Positions 61,433-64,000 of a DNA stretch of 64,000 nucleotides are shown here, one piece after another. Each line of letters opens with the position of its first letter. Within the stretch, counting starts at the first letter, position 1. The position numbers were made by a program, and so were the translations under genes. The stretch covers positions 372,001-436,000 of the forward strand of contig NZ_JACVAA010000002.1 in the NCBI RefSeq assembly GCF_014851565.1, read 5' to 3'. The notes under the pieces were generated by a model. That model saw only the letters and a program-made list of their open reading frames with translations, made no database searches and had not been told where the DNA came from. The stretch comes from Pseudomonas sp. PDM15 (GTDB lineage Bacteria; Pseudomonadota; Gammaproteobacteria; Pseudomonadales; Pseudomonadaceae).

Positions 61433-61578
61433 GGCACGCGCTCCTTGCCGATCCGGGGATCAACCCGCACCCGACACGCCCCTCCGGCGCGCCACGGCAA
61501 GTGCAAAACGGGTACCGCAGTTCTAAAGCTAGGCCCGCGGAACCCTTGTGTTAGAGCAGTTCGCGATAACCGCTCCGC

Positions 61579-61944
61579 TCAGCGCCGCGGCAGGCGCCGA
61601 AGCAGCCACAGGTAGACCGGCACGTTGATCGCCGCCACCACCGCGCCGAGCCACAGCTGGATCTGCGGCGTCAGCCCGGCCGGGTAGATCAGCGGGATCA
61701 GATAGTGTTCGACGAAGCCGCCGTCATAGCCGGCCTGCCCCGCCGCCTGGCGCAGCCGGTTCTCCAGCGGCGTCAGCGGGCAATACAGGTGCAGCAGCTC
61801 CACCGCCACGCCCCACGCCGCCGCCGGCAGATGCAACAGCGCTAGACGCGGCCAGCGCAGCACCAGCAGGCCGCCGCCGAGCACGAAGAGGATGAACAAC
61901 AGGTGCACCACCACGACCGCATCCGCGGCCAATCGCAACAGCAT
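61579..61944 (-). CDS. DUF2784 membrane protein
   Basis: A 121-residue protein with three to four membrane segments, with the DUF2784 pattern in VVVVHLLFILFVLGGGLLV and HLYCPLTPLENRLR. The family is usually four helices and of unknown function. It lies alone upstream of an AT-rich gap. Confidence 0.85.
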   Translation of the reverse strand: MLLRLAADAVVVVHLLFILFVLGGGLLVLRWPRLALLHLPAAAWGVAVELLHLYCPLTPLENRLRQAAGQAGYDGGFVEHYLIPLIYPAGLTPQIQLWLGAVVAAINVPVYLWLLRRLPRR

Positions 61945-62019
61945 TGCATTCTCTCCGGCAGCGCGCGGCGCTCATCTCTTGAATTATTTCACGGCAAACT
62001 CGGCGCCATTAAACAGCCA

Positions 62020-62130
62020 CCCAACGTTTATCGCCATATATCAATGAGTTAGCGCCAAAACGCGGAAGCTAAACATTCTTATTTATATTAATTTTTATAT
62101 ATAATTCAACGACTTATATTTGACCAAAAA
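62020..62130. promoter_or_regulatory. AT-rich promoter region of the bacterioferritin gene
   Basis: The stretch 62085-62125 is almost all A and T (for example TTATTTATATTAATTTTTAT), unlike the rest of the window. TATATAAT near 62098-62105 could be a -10. Iron-responsive control by Fur or another factor would fit bfrB; a clear Fur box is not seen. Confidence 0.45.
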
Positions 62131-62198
62131 CAACTTACGGCGCAGACTTCTGCACTATCCAGCCGTATTCATTAACACCACTCAGGGCGAGGCGAATC

Positions 62199-62669
62199 AT
62201 GAAAGGCGACAAGAAGGTCATTCAGCATCTGAACAAAATCCTCGGCAATGAGTTGGTGGCGATCAACCAGTACTTCCTGCACGCGCGCATGTACGAAGAC
62301 TGGGGCCTGAAGAAACTCGGCGAGCACGAATACAAAGAATCCATCGACGAGATGAAGCATGCGGACAAGCTGATCAAGCGCATCCTCTTCCTCGAAGGCC
62401 TGCCCAACCTGCAGGACCTCGGCAAGCTGATGATCGGCGAGAAAACCAAGGAAATGCTGACCTGCGACCTCCGGCTGGAACAATCCGCAGTACCGGACCT
62501 GAAGGCCGCCATCGCCTACTGCGAGAGCGTCGGCGACTACGGTACTCGCGAGCTACTGGAAGACATCCTCGAATCCGAGGAAGAGCACATCGACTGGCTG
62601 GAAACCCAGCTGGGCCTGATCGACAAGGTCGGCCTGGAGAACTACCTGCAGTCGCAGATGGACGAATGA
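62199..62669 (+). CDS. bfrB: Bacterioferritin B
   Basis: A 156-residue ferritin-like protein very close to P. aeruginosa BfrB. The haem ligand Met-52 is in [10 protein letters not shown], and the ferroxidase ligands are in [13 protein letters not shown] and EEEHIDWLE. It stores iron as mineral in a 24-subunit shell with haem between subunits and releases it through Bfd. Begins [19 protein letters not shown]. Followed by a terminator. Confidence 0.95.
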   Translation: MKGDKKVIQHLNKILGNELVAINQYFLHARMYEDWGLKKLGEHEYKESIDEMKHADKLIKRILFLEGLPNLQDLGKLMIGEKTKEMLTCDLRLEQSAVPDLKAAIAYCESVGDYGTRELLEDILESEEEHIDWLETQLGLIDKVGLENYLQSQMDE

Positions 62670-62688
62670 TCCATCCGTGATGAAATAA

Positions 62689-62711
62689 GCCCCGCCAGTG
62701 CGGGGCTTTTT
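62689..62711 (+). terminator. Terminator of bfrB
   Basis: GCCCCGC (62689-62695), CAGT, GCGGGGC (62700-62706), then TTTTT. Confidence 0.9.
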
Positions 62712-62712
62712 A

Positions 62713-63243
62713 CTAGCCGAGAAGCGACTGTAATAGCACCTTTCCCTCTGCCCACTCACCCAAGCCACTGTCGCCATTGATATGGCCGCAGGCACCGACG
62801 TTGTGCCAGCGACTTCCCCATCGAGTGGCGGCGCCATGGGCGTGTTCCAGGCTGCTGTAGGGATCGTCGCTGCTGGCCACCACCAGGCTCGGGAAGGCCA
62901 GTGGCAGGTCGGGCACCGGCACGAAGCCCTGGATGTTCAGCTCCTTGGCTGGCCCTTCCGGGTCGGGCGGGGCGACCAGCATGGCGGCGCGGATGCGCTG
63001 GCGGGTCTGCGCGGCCCAATGGGCGACCAGGCCACAACCGAGGCTGTGCGCGACCAGCACGGTCTGCGGCCCGCTGGCCGCCACGGCTTGCTCCAGGATC
63101 TCGACCCATTCCGCGCAGACCGGATTCCACCAGTCGCGCTGCTCGACCCGACGAAAACGCGGATCCTGGCGTTGCCACAGGCTCTGCCAGTGCTCGGGAC
63201 CGGAGTCGCCATAGCCGGGGATGATCAGAAAGGTCGTATCCAT
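62713..63243 (-). CDS. RBBP9/YdeN-family serine hydrolase
   Basis: A 176-residue small alpha/beta hydrolase: start DTTFLIIPGYGDSGPEHWQ is the RBBP9/YdeN signature, catalytic Ser in AHSLGCGL, and His in ACGHINGDSGLG. Size fits the family. Substrate unknown. ATG 63243 is preferred over longer starts that add 45 non-family residues. It converges with bfrB. Confidence 0.85.
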   Translation of the reverse strand: MDTTFLIIPGYGDSGPEHWQSLWQRQDPRFRRVEQRDWWNPVCAEWVEILEQAVAASGPQTVLVAHSLGCGLVAHWAAQTRQRIRAAMLVAPPDPEGPAKELNIQGFVPVPDLPLAFPSLVVASSDDPYSSLEHAHGAATRWGSRWHNVGACGHINGDSGLGEWAEGKVLLQSLLG

Positions 63244-63313
63244 CGCGTTGACTGCCTTGTCGAAAAACCTGCGCACACCATGCAGCAAGCACGGCGCAGG
63301 CTCAAGCGCGGGC

Positions 63314-63760
63314 TCAGCCGGCGCGAGACTGGAAGTAGAACACCCGCCAGCGCCCTTCCCCATCGCGGCGCAGCTCAACCGTCATCAGGCAGGGGCTCTT
63401 CTCGAAACGCAGTTTGACGCTGGGCATTTCCACCTCGTGGCCCGCCAGCCCGCGGCGCAGGCGATTGCCATTGGACTGGGGCGGATGCGGCTGCCCTACC
63501 AGAGGCAGATGCTCCGCCGAACATAGCTGGCGAGCAGCAAAGGGCTGGAACTCCGCCAGGTCGCGCCCCACGAAGCTCTGCCTCTTGAGCGTCAACTCGT
63601 AGGCCTGCTGCAGATGTCCCTCCTGCAGCAGCGTGAGGAACTCGCGGGCCACGCCAGCCGCCGCCGAATGGGCATAAGGCGCCTTCAGCCAGGCATAGCC
63701 GCCCGCCCCTACCGTCAGTAGCGCAACCAATCCGAGCAGCACCGCCGTACGCCGCTTCAT
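63314..63760 (-). CDS. Membrane-anchored hypothetical protein
   Basis: A 148-residue protein with one N-terminal membrane segment (AVLLGLVALLTVGAGGYAW) that may be uncleaved, and a soluble periplasmic part with AREFLTLLQEGHLQQAYELT, reminiscent of DUF4878/NTF2-like folds. Two cysteines (LCSAEH and PCLMTV) could pair. It overlaps the next upstream gene by four bases (ATGA). Confidence 0.7.
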   Translation of the reverse strand: MKRRTAVLLGLVALLTVGAGGYAWLKAPYAHSAAAGVAREFLTLLQEGHLQQAYELTLKRQSFVGRDLAEFQPFAARQLCSAEHLPLVGQPHPPQSNGNRLRRGLAGHEVEMPSVKLRFEKSPCLMTVELRRDGEGRWRVFYFQSRAG

Positions 63761-64000
63761 AGATCCACCCCGTCCACGTCACGGAACAGCCGGCCGAGCT
63801 GGCGCAGCAGCCACAGCAGCAGGTTCACCGGCAATTCGACCAGCAGCTCCAGCACATCGAACCAGGGGCTGTCCGCCTGCCGATTGCGCGGCCACAGCCA
63901 ATAGGCCAGCAGGAAGCACAGCGCCATGCCGAGCAGACAGGGCCACAGCGGCCCGCCCGACAGGCCATGCACCAGGCAGGCAATGCCGGCGAGAAACACC
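63757..64000 (-). CDS. Membrane protein, 5' end outside the window (partial)
   Basis: At least 80 residues with two membrane segments (LWPCLLGMALCFLLAYWLW and a longer helix WFDVLELLVELPVNLLLWLLRQLG). The frame remains open at the window edge; a GTG at 63997-63999 is a possible start but the true one probably lies beyond. It overlaps the downstream gene by four bases, so they form an operon. Confidence 0.65.
   Translation of the reverse strand, partial: VFLAGIACLVHGLSGGPLWPCLLGMALCFLLAYWLWPRNRQADSPWFDVLELLVELPVNLLLWLLRQLGRLFRDVDGVDL

Noticed and set aside
62085..62125. Possible Fur box in the AT-rich bfrB leader
   Set aside because: The region is AT-rich, but no arrangement fits the 19-base Fur consensus well enough to call.

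Overview
The window comes from a high-GC Pseudomonas chromosome. This rests on the gene order algU-mucA-mucB-mucD, lepA-lepB-DUF4845-rnc-era-recO-pdxJ, nadB/sdhE/ygfX and the AlkB-like/RapA neighbourhood, on a BfrB-type bacterioferritin, and on AlgU (sigma-22) and Anr promoter motifs. No rRNA, tRNA, CRISPR array, prophage or transposase gene was seen, so most of the window is ordinary core genome with small lineage-specific genes between. Layout: 1-10 kb holds a run of small lipoproteins, a GNAT enzyme, the 23S rRNA hydroxylase RlhA, a MerR regulator divergent from a DUF2938 membrane protein, a quinone-cycle pair (ABM monooxygenase and MdaB), a secreted CAP protein and a methyltransferase gene broken by three frameshifts. 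10-20 kb holds an NnrS/PpyR-like pair with possible NO-responsive upstream sites, a divergent second FtsH-type protease, a parvulin, a secreted methyltransferase-like protein, a LysR/SDR pair and a YebC-family protein. 20-29 kb holds a PL7 alginate lyase, an orphan solute-binding protein, a Zn-phospholipase-C-like secreted protein, and a phosphatase-kinase-FHA signalling operon, followed by EndA and a cold-shock protein. 29-42 kb holds a diguanylate cyclase and the core operons for pyridoxal synthesis, RNA processing, protein export, translation and envelope stress. 42-49 kb holds nadB, the SdhE/YgfX pair, YgfZ, an HDOD protein and another orphan binding protein. 47-55 kb is a complete tricarboxylate-uptake locus: TctE/TctD two-component system, divergent OprD-type porin, TctC-TctB-TctA and an AbrB-type membrane protein. 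55-64 kb holds a tiny CcoM-like membrane protein under a perfect Anr promoter, an AlkB-like oxygenase, RapA, an SDR, BfrB and several membrane or hypothetical proteins. Across functions, several genes serve envelope maintenance (AlgU/MucA/MucB/MucD, LepB, the FtsH-like protease, lipoproteins), redox and oxygen or NO responses (MdaB/ABM, NnrS, CcoM-like, BfrB) and carboxylate import. The most unusual structure is a dispersed 129-168 bp inverted-repeat element present three times (about 6.5, 10.2 and 60.5 kb). Each copy begins directly at the stop codon of a neighbouring gene. Several very small genes with strong ribosome binding sites (43-59 codons) are annotated here as well. Functional calls were made by reading motifs only; no database search was run.
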